From: CADCTB01 sp038214685
Lineage (GTDB): Bacteria; Actinomycetota; Acidimicrobiia; Acidimicrobiales; AC-14
NCBI GenBank assembly: GCA_038214685.1
Contig: JBBQRO010000070.1
Coordinates: 1 to 15,699 of the forward strand
Length of the DNA stretch: 15,699 bases
Direction of reading: 5' to 3'
Below, one piece after another: positions 1 to 8,440 of this stretch. The position numbers and the translations under genes were made by a program. Positions within the stretch are counted from its first letter, which is position 1. The number at the start of each line of letters is the position of its first letter. The notes under the pieces are model-generated. The model had not been told where the DNA came from. It worked only from the letters and a program-made list of their open reading frames with translations, and ran no database searches.

Positions 1-1665
1 GGCCTGCTCGTAGGTGACCTTGGCCGGCATCGGCGGTTCGTCGGGGTTGACGACCACGTCGACGAGGGCCGGGCCCCGGTGGGCCAGGGCGGCGGCGATG
101 GCCGGCTCCACCTCGGCGGGCTTCGTCACCCGGATTCCGAGGCCGCCGCACGCCTCGGCCCACGGGGCGAAGTTCGCTTCCTTCTCCCACCGCACCCCGT
201 GCTCGGGGAAGCCGAGCGCCATCTGCTCCCAGAAGATCTGACCGAATGAGGCGTTGTTGTTGATGATGACCTTGATGGGCAGCCCGTAGCCGGCGGCGGT
301 GAGGAACTCGGCCATCAGCATGGCGAAGCCGCCGTCGCCCACGAACGCGATGCACTGGCGGTCGGGGTGGGCGATCTGCGCGGCGATGGCGTACGGCAGG
401 CCGGGCGCCATGGTGGCCAGGTTGCCGGAGAGCATGAACTGGCGATCGCCGCGTATGTCGAAATGGCGGGCCGCCCACGTGGCGATGGTCCCCGAGTCGG
501 TCGTGAGGATGGCGTCGTCGTCGGCGAGACGGTCGATCACCCGCATGAGGAACTGCGGCTGGATCGGCTCTCGGTCGTCGCCCTCGAGGGCGGCCATCTT
601 CGTGCGCCAGTCCGTCATGTCCTCCTGAGCCGAAGCCAGAAACGTCCGGTCCTCGTGGCGGGACAGCAGGGGCAGCAACGCCTGGAGCGTCTCTGCGGCA
701 TCCCCGACCAGTGGCACCTCGGTCGGAATTCGGTCGCCGGCCCGGGTGGGATCGGCCTCGATCTGGACCGTCCGCACCCCGGCCTCGGGCAGGAACTTGG
801 TGTACGGGAAATTGGTGCCCACCATGAAGAGGGTGTCCGCCTTGTCCATGGCCTTCTCCGTGGCCAGGGTGCCCAGCAGGCCCACCCCGCCCGTGGTCAA
901 GGGGTGGTCGTCGGGCACGACTGCCTTGCCCAACAGGGTCTTGACGATAGGGCTACCCAGCACCTCGGCGACAGCCAGCACCTCGGCTCGCGCGCCAAGG
1001 GCCCCGGCGCCCACCAGCATCACCACGCTCCTCCCCTCGTTCAGCACTGCTGCCGCCCGCTGCAGGTCAGCCGGGCGCGGAACTCCCGGCGAGGCCACAT
1101 AGGTCGGCGCGGTCTGAGGCGTCCGGGCCGGGGCCCCCACCTCCCAGGGATCGGCGTCGGCCGGCGCCTGCTGGATGTCGACGGGGAAGGTGATGTGGGC
1201 GACACCTCGTCGAGCGAGGGCCGTCCGGACGGCCTTGTCGACCAGCGTAGGAATGTGCAGGGGGACGTGGATCATGGCGTTGTACTCGGCCACGTCGATG
1301 AACAACCGGTCGAGGTGGACCTCCTGCTGATAGCCGGTGCCCAACAGCTTCGGGCCCTGCATGCCGGTGATGGCCAACACGGGAACGTGGTCGAGCTTGG
1401 CGTCGTAGAGGCCGTTGAGGAGGTGGATGCCGCCGCCGCCCGACGTGGCCAGGCAGACTCCGATCCGCCCCGTGGCCTTGGCGTACCCGGTGGCCATGAA
1501 AGCTGCGGCCTCCTCGTGGTGGACCATGACGAAGCGGATTCGGTCCTGGTGGCGCCGGAGGCCCTCGGTGATCCCGTTGATCCCGTCGCCAGGGAGGCCG
1601 AACACGGTGTCGACGCCCCAGTCGATCAGTCGCTCGACCAACAGCTCGGCTGCGATCTTCTTCAC
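1..1665 (-). CDS. ThDP-dependent enzyme, pyruvate oxidase / acetolactate synthase-like (3' partial)
   Basis: This is a thiamine-diphosphate enzyme of the IlvB/PoxB superfamily, which decarboxylates 2-oxo acids; the exact substrate cannot be read from sequence. The 555 visible codons have no stop and run off the left edge; relatives are about 590 residues. The N-terminal ThDP-binding domain shows GLPGDGIN (residues 23-30) and HHEEAAAFMA, with Glu51 the probable catalytic glutamate. The C-terminal ThDP/Mg motif is GDG at 443-445 followed by NNN at 469-471, the usual spacing. The start is GTG 1665, with AAGGAGA at 1680-1674 eight bases upstream; an in-frame TTG at 1671 is too close to that site. 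The upstream debranching gene stops at 1668, leaving 2 nt, so translation is probably coupled. One oddity: the usual TSGPGG loop reads TSGGGG (residues 74-79). Family certain, substrate unknown. Confidence 0.92.
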   Translation of the reverse strand, partial: MKKIAAELLVERLIDWGVDTVFGLPGDGINGITEGLRRHQDRIRFVMVHHEEAAAFMATGYAKATGRIGVCLATSGGGGIHLLNGLYDAKLDHVPVLAITGMQGPKLLGTGYQQEVHLDRLFIDVAEYNAMIHVPLHIPTLVDKAVRTALARRGVAHITFPVDIQQAPADADPWEVGAPARTPQTAPTYVASPGVPRPADLQRAAAVLNEGRSVVMLVGAGALGARAEVLAVAEVLGSPIVKTLLGKAVVPDDHPLTTGGVGLLGTLATEKAMDKADTLFMVGTNFPYTKFLPEAGVRTVQIEADPTRAGDRIPTEVPLVGDAAETLQALLPLLSRHEDRTFLASAQEDMTDWRTKMAALEGDDREPIQPQFLMRVIDRLADDDAILTTDSGTIATWAARHFDIRGDRQFMLSGNLATMAPGLPYAIAAQIAHPDRQCIAFVGDGGFAMLMAEFLTAAGYGLPIKVIINNNASFGQIFWEQMALGFPEHGVRWEKEANFAPWAEACGGLGIRVTKPAEVEPAIAAALAHRGPALVDVVVNPDEPPMPAKVTYEQA

Positions 1666-1667
1666 GT

Positions 1668-3890
1668 TCAATGTCTCCTTATCGGCAACAGTGATCCGAG
1701 CCCGGCCCGGGCCCGCCGGCCGACCGACACTCCCGGTTGCTGGGGTGGAGGTTGGCGCATGACGCGCAGGTGCCCCTCCCGGCTGGTGACTCTGTAGGAG
1801 GTCTGCCCGCTTCGATCCCGCCGGAACTCGATGTCGATACGGGCCGCACCAACCCGCAGCCCCACGAGGCGGAGGTCCGGCATCCAGGAGGGGAGCTGGG
1901 GATTGACGAACAGCAGGCCGAGTGGGGCCACGGGCTGAAGTCCGAGGAGGGCGTGCACGACCAGGACGATGGCGCTGGCCGACCAGCCCTGGGGCTGGTT
2001 CGAGGTGGGGTACACGCCGGGGTGGGGATGCTCCGCGTCCCGGGTGACACCCCCCAGGACCTCGGGCAGGCGGTGGCCGGCGAACAGCTCGGTGGACTCG
2101 AACATGGCCCCGGCCAGCCGGTGCAGCTCGTCGACACAGCCGTAGCGGGCCAGGCCGAGAGCGAAGGAGGCGTTCTCCACCGGCCACACGCTGCCCCGGT
2201 GATAGCTGAAGGGGTTGTAGGAGACATGGGCCGCCGACAGTGTGCGCACGCCCCACCCGCTGAACAGGTCCGGCTCCAGCAGGCGCCGGGCTACCACCGG
2301 GCCGAGGTCCTTGGGCACGATGCCCGCGGCCAACATGTGCCCCGGGTTCGAGGAGATCGATTTCAACTGGGTGCCGTCGGGGCCGAGGGCCATGGCATAG
2401 AACTGGCGATCCGGCATCCAGAAGGCGGGCTGGAACCGCTGGCCCAGCCGTGACGCGGTCCGCACCAACTTCGCCGCTTCCACCCAGTGGCCGCAGAAGG
2501 CGAAGGCCACCGCCGCCATCCTCAGTCCGGAGAAGGCATAGGCCTGCACGACGCTGGTGGCGATCGGGGGCTCGATCACCGTCCCGTCGTCGTCCACGAT
2601 GGCGTCGCCTGAGTCCTTCCAGCCCTGCTGTTTGACGCCGTGGGCCGATTTCGTCTGGTATTCGAGGAAGCCGTCGCCATCGCTGTCGCCGTAGCGCTGC
2701 ATCCACTCCACCACCCGGCGAGCAGCCGGCAGGAGTTGGGTGACCACGGCCCGGTCGCCGGTCCACAGCAGGTACACCGCCAACATGATCAGGAAATCGG
2801 CGGGTGCGGTGTAGTCGCCGTAGTACCGGGCGAGAGGGTCTTCCCCGAGCAGTGACAAAGGACCGCGACGGGCCTGGTGGAGCATCTTGCCCGGTTCCTC
2901 GTCGAGCCAGTCCTCGACCCGTTCGCCCTGCCACGCGGCATTGGTCAGCAGCGTGTCGCGCAACATGGTGGGCATGGCCAGGGCGGCCTGACCGGCGATG
3001 GTCAGGCTGTCGCGACCGAACAACTGCTGGAAGATGGGCAGCCCGGCGACGGGGGTGGCCGGGCCGGTGCGCACACCGAGGGGCAGCGAAGCCAGGTCGT
3101 GAACGGCGGTCTGCCAGGCCTGGGCCACGGTGGCGTTGGTGGTGACCAGCACGGGCGCCTCATCGAGCAGGGCGCGCTCGACCGGTGCGATCGAGGCGAC
3201 GCGCTCACTGAGCAGGCGGGCCCGTCGATCGGGCTGGACCGGGTCGAGCTGCGGCACGGCGCAGAGCTCGATCTCCGCCGGCCTGCCCGGCACCAGCTCC
3301 AGGGGGATGACGAGCGCGCCGTCGGCCCACGACGCCGGCGCCGGAGCGCGCTCGACGCGCACGGCCACACAATGGCGGAGCTTGGGGTGCAGGTAGGCGA
3401 AGACCACCTCCTGGGCATCCTCGTCCCAGCGGGCCTCCACCTCGGCGGTCTGCACGCGCTTGGCACTGCCCGCCTCCTCGATGTCGGCGAAGTCGGCAGC
3501 CAGGTTGACGCCGAGCTGGAAGCGGGCCGGCGGCGACCCCGCTTGGGCCCCTGCCGCGTAGTTCTCTATACGGATGTGGGTGCGCAGGCCCTGGTCGCTG
3601 ACCGTGGTGGCGATCTCCAGGTAGACGCTCGCCTCGGGCACGTGCGGCCCGCCGGCCACTTCTGCATAGGCCAGGAAGCCGTGCCGGGTAGTGGCGCTGG
3701 CCGCGAAGGCGACGAGCGGCTCGCCGTCGGCGGTCAACTCCTGACGACGAAGCAGTCGGGTGTTCTCGACGTAGAAGCCCTCAATACCGTTCCCGGTCAC
3801 CGCTCCGTGGGCGTCGGTCACCAGCAGCGAGTACCCGCGGTAGACGAAGCGCTGGTCGGGCCGGGCCCGTAGCTCGAACGGCGCGGTCAT
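1668..3890 (-). CDS. Glycogen debranching enzyme-type protein (amylo-alpha-1,6-glucosidase family)
   Basis: The 740-residue product has the two-part layout of bacterial debranching-type proteins. A beta-rich N-terminal domain (about 15-215, GDE_N type) is followed by an (alpha/alpha)6-barrel glucosidase domain (about 240-700). Visible family motifs are FGRDS (291-295), GWKDSGDAI (423-431), GVRTLS (547-552) and YHRGSVWP (563-570). The family acts on alpha-glucosidic bonds, classically alpha-1,6 branches of glycogen, but many members flanked by oxidoreductases have no tested substrate. No signal peptide is visible. The ATG at 3890 is chosen because it overlaps the GMC stop as ATGA and follows GGGAGGG; the frame is open further upstream only as a shadow of the GMC gene. 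The last 25 or so residues are Pro/Arg-rich and may be a tail. Length is normal and no active-site motif is missing. Confidence 0.9.
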   Translation of the reverse strand: MTAPFELRARPDQRFVYRGYSLLVTDAHGAVTGNGIEGFYVENTRLLRRQELTADGEPLVAFAASATTRHGFLAYAEVAGGPHVPEASVYLEIATTVSDQGLRTHIRIENYAAGAQAGSPPARFQLGVNLAADFADIEEAGSAKRVQTAEVEARWDEDAQEVVFAYLHPKLRHCVAVRVERAPAPASWADGALVIPLELVPGRPAEIELCAVPQLDPVQPDRRARLLSERVASIAPVERALLDEAPVLVTTNATVAQAWQTAVHDLASLPLGVRTGPATPVAGLPIFQQLFGRDSLTIAGQAALAMPTMLRDTLLTNAAWQGERVEDWLDEEPGKMLHQARRGPLSLLGEDPLARYYGDYTAPADFLIMLAVYLLWTGDRAVVTQLLPAARRVVEWMQRYGDSDGDGFLEYQTKSAHGVKQQGWKDSGDAIVDDDGTVIEPPIATSVVQAYAFSGLRMAAVAFAFCGHWVEAAKLVRTASRLGQRFQPAFWMPDRQFYAMALGPDGTQLKSISSNPGHMLAAGIVPKDLGPVVARRLLEPDLFSGWGVRTLSAAHVSYNPFSYHRGSVWPVENASFALGLARYGCVDELHRLAGAMFESTELFAGHRLPEVLGGVTRDAEHPHPGVYPTSNQPQGWSASAIVLVVHALLGLQPVAPLGLLFVNPQLPSWMPDLRLVGLRVGAARIDIEFRRDRSGQTSYRVTSREGHLRVMRQPPPQQPGVSVGRRARAGLGSLLPIRRH

Positions 3891-5521
3891 GAACCCTCCC
3901 CGGCCCTGCGGACCATCACGTCGGCGGCCCGTGCCACCAGCGCCATGATGGTCAGGGCGGGGTTGGCTGCGCCCTGGGTCGGCAGCGTGCTGCCGTCGGT
4001 GACCCAAAGGTTCGGCACGGCGAAACTGCACAGGTCGCGGTCCACCACCCCGGTCTCAGCCCGGTCGCCCATCCGTGCCCCGCCGACCAGGTGTGCGTAC
4101 CGGTTGATGGTGATGACCTCCTCTGCGCCCGCCGCGGTCAGGATCGATTCAGCCGTTGCGGCCGCGCCCTTCATGAGCTGGCGGTCGTTGTCGCACTGGG
4201 AGTAGCTGAACCGGGCGATCGGCATGCCGTGACGGTCGGTTTCGGCGTCGAGGGTCACGCGGTTGTCGGGCAGCGGCAGGAACTCACACAGTGCCCCCAG
4301 AGTGGCCCAGTGGATGTAGTCGCGCATGTACTCCCGCAGGACGACGCCCCAGTGCCCCTGGGCCAGGACATGCTCAGCGAAGGTCACCGGAAGGGGGCTG
4401 ACGCACTGGATCGAGAAGCCGCGGCGGAAGGGCTTTGCGGGGTCGGTCTCATAGAACGCCTCCGAGGACACCTCGGGGGGCGGGGCCTTGTACGCCCGCA
4501 CCTCCTCGGAGAACCGCCCAGCGGTCTGCGGGGCGCCCTGCACCATCACGAACCGTCCGACCAGATCGTGGTCGTTGCACAGCCCGTCGGGAAACCTTCG
4601 TGACGTCGAATGCAGCAGGAGCCGGGGGGTCTCGATGGCATACCCTGCCACCGCGATCGCCTTGGCCCGTTGGAAGCGCTCCCGACCGGCCCGCACGTAG
4701 CGCACGCCCGTAGCCAGCCCGGTCCGCTCGTCGAGCTCGATGCGCGTGACCATCGAGTCCGGTCGGATCTCGGCGCCGCGGGCCAGGGCGTCGGGAATGT
4801 GGGTGATGAGCGTCGAGGCCTTGGCGTTGACCTTGCAGCCCTGTTGGCAGAAGCCGCGATAGATGCAGTGGGGGCGGTTGCCGAAGCGTCCGTTGACGAT
4901 GGCCACCGGCCCGACCCGGGTCTCGATACCCAGCTTCTCGCAGCCGCGTTGGAAAACCAACCCGTTGCCGCCCACGGGGTGCGGGGACTGCGGGTACCGG
5001 TGCGGGTCACCCCAGGGCCACGCCTGCCCTGCGACCGGCAGTTCAGCCTCGAGGTCGTGGTAATAGGGCCGCAGGTCGCCGTACGCCAGGGGCCAGTCGG
5101 CCCCGACGCCGTCCTCGGTGAGGGTCCGGAAGTCGCTGGGGTGGAAGCGGGGCGTGTACCCGGCGTAGTGGACGGTGCCGCCCCCGACGCCACGTCCGGA
5201 GTTGTTCGACCCCAGCGGGACCGGATCCATACCCTCGATGACGCGCGGCTCGGTCCAGTACAGCTGGTGGCTGGCGACCTCGTCGGACACCCAGTCTGCG
5301 TCGGGATCCCAGAACGGACCGGCGTCCATGGCCACCACCCGCCAGCCGGCTCTGGCCAGGCGTTGCGTCAACACACCCCCGCCGGCGCCGCAGCCGATGA
5401 CGACCATGTCGACCTCGTCGGTGTCGTCGAACCGGCGCATGTCGCGCCGCAGCGCGTGCGGAGTGCGCGTCCCGTCGTTGGGCAGCAGCCAGGCACTGGC
5501 GTTGCGGTTGCGCACGCTCAC
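3887..5521 (-). CDS. GMC-family FAD oxidoreductase, gluconate/glucose dehydrogenase large-subunit type
   Basis: This 544-residue glucose-methanol-choline flavoprotein oxidises an alcohol or sugar hydroxyl using FAD. The dinucleotide-binding motif is GCGAGGG (43-49). The C-terminal domain has the catalytic pair region, with His477 in YAHLVGGARMG and Asn520 in AANPALT. A cysteine cluster, Cys219-x5-Cys225-x3-Cys229, sits where FAD-dependent glucose, gluconate and fructose dehydrogenases carry cysteines that bind a [3Fe-4S] centre. That suggests electron transfer out of the protein rather than an oxidase; this last step is inferred. The adjacent upstream gene encodes a subunit 3-like partner. 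The start is GTG 5521, overlapping the partner's stop as GTGA. A TTG at 5572 and an ATG at 5440 are also in frame, but the overlap favours 5521. No signal peptide is seen. Confidence 0.88.
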   Translation of the reverse strand: MSVRNRNASAWLLPNDGTRTPHALRRDMRRFDDTDEVDMVVIGCGAGGGVLTQRLARAGWRVVAMDAGPFWDPDADWVSDEVASHQLYWTEPRVIEGMDPVPLGSNNSGRGVGGGTVHYAGYTPRFHPSDFRTLTEDGVGADWPLAYGDLRPYYHDLEAELPVAGQAWPWGDPHRYPQSPHPVGGNGLVFQRGCEKLGIETRVGPVAIVNGRFGNRPHCIYRGFCQQGCKVNAKASTLITHIPDALARGAEIRPDSMVTRIELDERTGLATGVRYVRAGRERFQRAKAIAVAGYAIETPRLLLHSTSRRFPDGLCNDHDLVGRFVMVQGAPQTAGRFSEEVRAYKAPPPEVSSEAFYETDPAKPFRRGFSIQCVSPLPVTFAEHVLAQGHWGVVLREYMRDYIHWATLGALCEFLPLPDNRVTLDAETDRHGMPIARFSYSQCDNDRQLMKGAAATAESILTAAGAEEVITINRYAHLVGGARMGDRAETGVVDRDLCSFAVPNLWVTDGSTLPTQGAANPALTIMALVARAADVMVRRAGEGS

Positions 5522-6195
5522 GGTGGGGGTGCTTGGTGTTCGGAGCGGGCCTGAGCTGCCCGCCTCCCCCAAGGCACCGGGTTGCGTGCATCACGCTCCG
5601 GCCGCTCCCAGGGCTCGCGCGCCTCCAGGCCGAGGTTCTTGTAGCCCCGGGGATACGCCGGCCCGCCGAAGCCGATCTCGTTCCACGCCCAGGGATGGCT
5701 GTAGAACGCAGCGCAGCCGTAGCGGGTCCACAGGCTCCACACGTGGCGGGCGGGCAAGCCGTGCCAGACGCCATCACTGTGGTCAGCGGTGACGTAGTCC
5801 AAGACGTCCTGCAGAACGTCACGCTGGGCGTCGAGGTCGAGGTCGGCGAGCGATGCGCCGTGGGCAGCCTGCGCGTCCTCGTCCATGGCGGCCAACGACC
5901 GACACCAGGCCTCACCGTCATGGGGCATGTCCGCGTAGCGCCAGCCGTCGGTCATCCCGAGCGCCAGCCGGGTGTCGACCGCGGCCACGAGGTTCAGGCG
6001 AGGCTCCACATCCTGGCCGAGCAGGCGGTCGAGCAAGGCCGTGGCAGTCGCCCCCTCCGACTCGGTGAAGTAGCGCAATGGCGGGGGCGGGCCGAGCCGG
6101 CTCAGGACCACGCCGGCAGTCAGGGCATCCCATGTCGACGCCTGAGCCAGCACGTCGTAGCCGTCGAAGCGACCGCGGTCGCCGGGTGTGGTCAA
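5518..6195 (-). CDS. Gluconate 2-dehydrogenase subunit 3 family protein
   Basis: The product (225 residues with the start used here) resembles the small gamma subunit that accompanies GMC-type dehydrogenases and helps their folding or export. Family-like features are the N-terminal helical region around FTESEGATATALLDRLLG (43-60) and the C-terminal block YSHPWAWNEIGFGGP (165-179) followed by YPRGY. It lies directly upstream of the GMC gene with a GTGA overlap, as expected for partners. The start is uncertain: TTG 6195 lies 4 nt after the stop of the preceding gene and follows GAAGG at about 10 nt spacing. Further upstream the frame is Arg/Pro/Trp-rich and looks like a shadow of the neighbouring membrane gene. 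With this start there is no twin-arginine signal, although many family members have one. Confidence 0.8.
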   Translation of the reverse strand: MTTPGDRGRFDGYDVLAQASTWDALTAGVVLSRLGPPPPLRYFTESEGATATALLDRLLGQDVEPRLNLVAAVDTRLALGMTDGWRYADMPHDGEAWCRSLAAMDEDAQAAHGASLADLDLDAQRDVLQDVLDYVTADHSDGVWHGLPARHVWSLWTRYGCAAFYSHPWAWNEIGFGGPAYPRGYKNLGLEAREPWERPERDARNPVPWGRRAAQARSEHQAPPP

Positions 6196-6199
6196 GGCT

Positions 6200-6670
6200 C
6201 TACGAGCCTTCCCGTCGTAGGACGGCAGCCAGCAGGCCCATCCCGCCGACGACGACAACCAGCAGCGGGGCGAAGAGGGGCGGCCCCATCTCCATGTTGT
6301 AGCGGGCCATGCGCCAGCCGCCCGGGCGTTGGGCAATGCCGCGGGCGTGCAGGTACGTGCCCTGCAGTCCGTTGGCGACCACGGCGGCGGAGGCCAACGG
6401 GAGCGCGGTCTTGGCGATCCGCCGACTGAAGACCCCACCGAATCCTGCGGCTGCCGCCACGGGCGACATCGCCACCGGTATCCACATCATGTGGTTGGCG
6501 AAGCTGGCCCGATCGTGCTCGAGCCAGATCTCCGCGCCGGTCACCAGGGCCCCGACCGCCGCCAGGCCGGACAGGCTGCGTTCGAACCGTCCCGTGCGCA
6601 CGTTGTCCAGGTAGACGGCGGCGGCGTGCTCGGCCACCTCGAGAGGCCGGCGGGGCCGGCGCAATCTCAT
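6200..6670 (-). CDS. Small four-helix membrane protein of unknown function
   Basis: The function is not recognised. The 156-residue product starts with a basic N-terminus (MRLRRPRRP) and a short amphipathic stretch, followed by four likely membrane helices at about 33-50, 61-80, 87-104 and 130-150. His52, His60 and His108 lie near helix ends. The ATG at 6670 is preceded by CCGGAG five bases upstream, which fixes the start. The gene ends 4 nt before the subunit 3-like gene and follows the enolase-superfamily gene by 52 nt. In classical gluconate/glucose dehydrogenases the third partner is a multihaem cytochrome c; none is present here. This protein could be the membrane anchor or electron outlet, but that is inferred only from position. 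Confidence 0.72.
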   Translation of the reverse strand: MRLRRPRRPLEVAEHAAAVYLDNVRTGRFERSLSGLAAVGALVTGAEIWLEHDRASFANHMMWIPVAMSPVAAAAGFGGVFSRRIAKTALPLASAAVVANGLQGTYLHARGIAQRPGGWRMARYNMEMGPPLFAPLLVVVVGGMGLLAAVLRREGS

Positions 6671-6684
6671 CGGAACTCCGGCGA

Positions 6685-6704
6685 CGGGTTGCCACGACAA
6701 CCCG
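6685..6704 (-). other. Intercistronic RNA hairpin
   Basis: A perfect 7-bp inverted repeat (CGGGTTG / CAACCCG) with a 6-nt loop lies in the 52-nt gap between the enolase-superfamily stop (6723) and the membrane-protein start (6670). It is not followed by a T tract on the minus strand. It may be a transcript-stability or partial-termination element inside the operon. The role is inferred; the repeat itself is directly visible. Confidence 0.4.
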
Positions 6705-6722
6705 AGCGCCTGGCGACGCCGA

Positions 6723-7808
6723 TCATTGGCTTCGCCACCTCTCCGCGTCGGCGCGCTTGAAGGCCAACCCGTGGCCGAGCCGGGCCCGGTCGGGTACGAG
6801 TCGCCCGTCGACGGGCTCCGGGACCCCGTCGAAGAGCACCCGCTCGATGCGCACGTGGTCGTGGAACCACTCGATATGGCGGACCGGCGCCAGCGCGACG
6901 CCGACGTGGGCGTGCAGGGCGGGTGCGGTGTGAGCCGAGAGGGGCAACGACCGGGCCTGGCACAGCGAAGCCACCTGGACCAACCCTGTGATGCCGCAGC
7001 GGGTGGCGTCGGCCTGCAGCACATCGATCGCCCCGGCGGCGAGCATGCGCTCGAAGTAGCCCACGTCATAGCCGTACTCGCCGGCGGCGATGTCCATGCC
7101 TGCCGGAGCGCCGTCACGTACCCGGCGCAGGCCGTCGAGATCGTCGGAGGACACCGGCTCCTCGAACCAGGTCACACCGAGGTGACCAAAGTCCTCGGCG
7201 CGGTCGAGTGCCTGGGCGGATGTATAGGCGCCGTTGGCGTCGACAAAGAGCTCGGCCTCCGGGCCCACGGCCTTGCGGGCGGCCATGACCCGCTCCGTGT
7301 CGGCCGCCGGGTCGCGCCCCACCTTCATTTTCACCTTCCCGATCCCCTGGGCGACCCAACCGGCCAGCTGCTCCTCGAGCTCCTCCAGGCCATAGGAGGT
7401 GAACCCGCCGCTCCCGTAGACGTCGATGCCGTCGCGCACCGGGCCGAGGAGGTCACACAGGGCAATGCCGAGCACCCTGGCCTTGAGATCCCACAGGGCG
7501 GCGTCGACGGCGGCAATGGCTCCGGCGGCGATGCCCCCCCGCCCTACGTTTCGGACAGCTCGCACCATGGCCGTCCACGCAGCCGGGATAGCCATGGCGT
7601 CAAGGCCCACCACTGTGGGGGCCAGCATGCGCGTCACCAGCCCGGCCGCCGCGGCCTCGCCATAGCTGTACCCGAGGCCCCAGACTCCTCCCGCAGCGAC
7701 CTCGGCCACGATGAGGGTGGTCGCGTCCCACTCCAGGGTGCCGTCGGATTCGGGTCGATCGGTGGGGATGGTGAAGGCCGACGCCCGGACCTCGTCGATC
7801 TGCGTCAC
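6723..7808 (-). CDS. Enolase-superfamily enzyme, mandelate racemase/muconate lactonizing type
   Basis: The 361-residue product has the complete enolase-superfamily signature. A capping domain spans about 1-125, followed by a barrel with the KMK motif (Lys160/Lys162). The metal ligands are Asp190 (DANGAY), Glu216 (WFEEP) and Glu244 (AAGEYG). An Asp267 (QADATRCG) and His293 (SAHTAP) pair and Glu313 (IEWF) complete it. A KxK lysine plus a His/Asp dyad is typical of the mandelate racemase group, whose members are often sugar-acid dehydratases or racemases. The substrate here cannot be named. GTG 7808 overlaps the methyltransferase stop as GTGA. If the GMC enzyme downstream makes a sugar acid, this enzyme could dehydrate it, which would fit the neighbourhood; this is inference. 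All catalytic residues are present and the length is normal. Confidence 0.9.
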   Translation of the reverse strand: MTQIDEVRASAFTIPTDRPESDGTLEWDATTLIVAEVAAGGVWGLGYSYGEAAAAGLVTRMLAPTVVGLDAMAIPAAWTAMVRAVRNVGRGGIAAGAIAAVDAALWDLKARVLGIALCDLLGPVRDGIDVYGSGGFTSYGLEELEEQLAGWVAQGIGKVKMKVGRDPAADTERVMAARKAVGPEAELFVDANGAYTSAQALDRAEDFGHLGVTWFEEPVSSDDLDGLRRVRDGAPAGMDIAAGEYGYDVGYFERMLAAGAIDVLQADATRCGITGLVQVASLCQARSLPLSAHTAPALHAHVGVALAPVRHIEWFHDHVRIERVLFDGVPEPVDGRLVPDRARLGHGLAFKRADAERWRSQ

Positions 7809-8440
7809 TGGCGTGAGGAGCTGGGTACGTCCACCTGGGCGAACCAGCGGCCACCCGCGGACCACGCGCTCGTCAGGTCCATTCCGGCTTGTGAGGCGGC
7901 CCCGTCGATAGAGGCAGCGTCCACCACGGTCCAGCCAAACCAAGGCCCGGTGACAGCGTTGTGCTCGAGCCGGGCCCGACCGCATCCGCCTCCGGTCCCT
8001 GGAGCCCCGAGCTCGACCAGGATCCGCCCGCCGGGCTGCAGCACTGATGCCACTCGCGCGAGCAGCGCCACCGGGTCTCCCCCGATCCCGATGTTCCCGT
8101 CGAGAAGAAGGGCGGTGGCCCACATTCGGCCACCCGGCACCGGGCCGAATATCGAGCCCTCCACCACTGTCGCGCCCCGGGAACGGGCCAGGCGCACCGC
8201 CGACGGCGTCACGTCGATCCCCAGGCAGTCCACGCCCCGCCTGGCCAAGGCCAGCACATGACGGCCCGGGCCACATCCGATGTCGAGGACAGGCCCGACC
8301 GCCCGGTCGAGGAGGCGCTCGTCCTCTGGGGCGGCCGGTCCGAGCCAGCGCTGCCAGTCACCGGCGACGACCCCGCCCCGTTCGTCGCGTAGGCTCAGCG
8401 GTCGGGACGGCTGCGTCCCGGTTATCACCGTGTCGGTCAA
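7805..8440 (-). CDS. Class I SAM-dependent methyltransferase
   Basis: The 211-residue product has motif I VLDIGCGPGR (51-60), an acidic residue at the end of strand 2 (Asp76 in GIDVTPSA), and a post-motif region ASVLQPGGRILVEL (131-144). These mark a Rossmann-fold SAM methyltransferase. The acceptor substrate is unknown. TTG 8440 overlaps the stop of the molybdopterin oxidoreductase as TTGA and has AGGA four bases upstream; GTG 8428 is an in-frame alternative. Its own stop overlaps the next gene as GTGA, so it is translationally linked on both sides. No membrane segment is apparent. The C-terminal part (about 150-211) is less typical and may form the acceptor-binding region. Confidence 0.85.
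   Translation of the reverse strand: MTDTVITGTQPSRPLSLRDERGGVVAGDWQRWLGPAAPEDERLLDRAVGPVLDIGCGPGRHVLALARRGVDCLGIDVTPSAVRLARSRGATVVEGSIFGPVPGGRMWATALLLDGNIGIGGDPVALLARVASVLQPGGRILVELGAPGTGGGCGRARLEHNAVTGPWFGWTVVDAASIDGAASQAGMDLTSAWSAGGRWFAQVDVPSSSRQ

Noticed and set aside
367..1797. Long plus-strand open frame (476 codons)
   Set aside because: It lies opposite the ThDP enzyme and is His/Gly/Arg-rich with no recognisable domain; a GC-rich shadow.
3891..4031. N-terminal extension of the debranching enzyme to 4031
   Set aside because: It would overlap the conserved GMC C-terminus; the ATGA overlap and ribosome site favour 3890.
7809..8276. N-terminal extension of the enolase-superfamily protein to 8276
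   Set aside because: The extra sequence is Arg/Gly-rich and antisense or out of frame to the methyltransferase; the conserved domain starts after GTG 7808.
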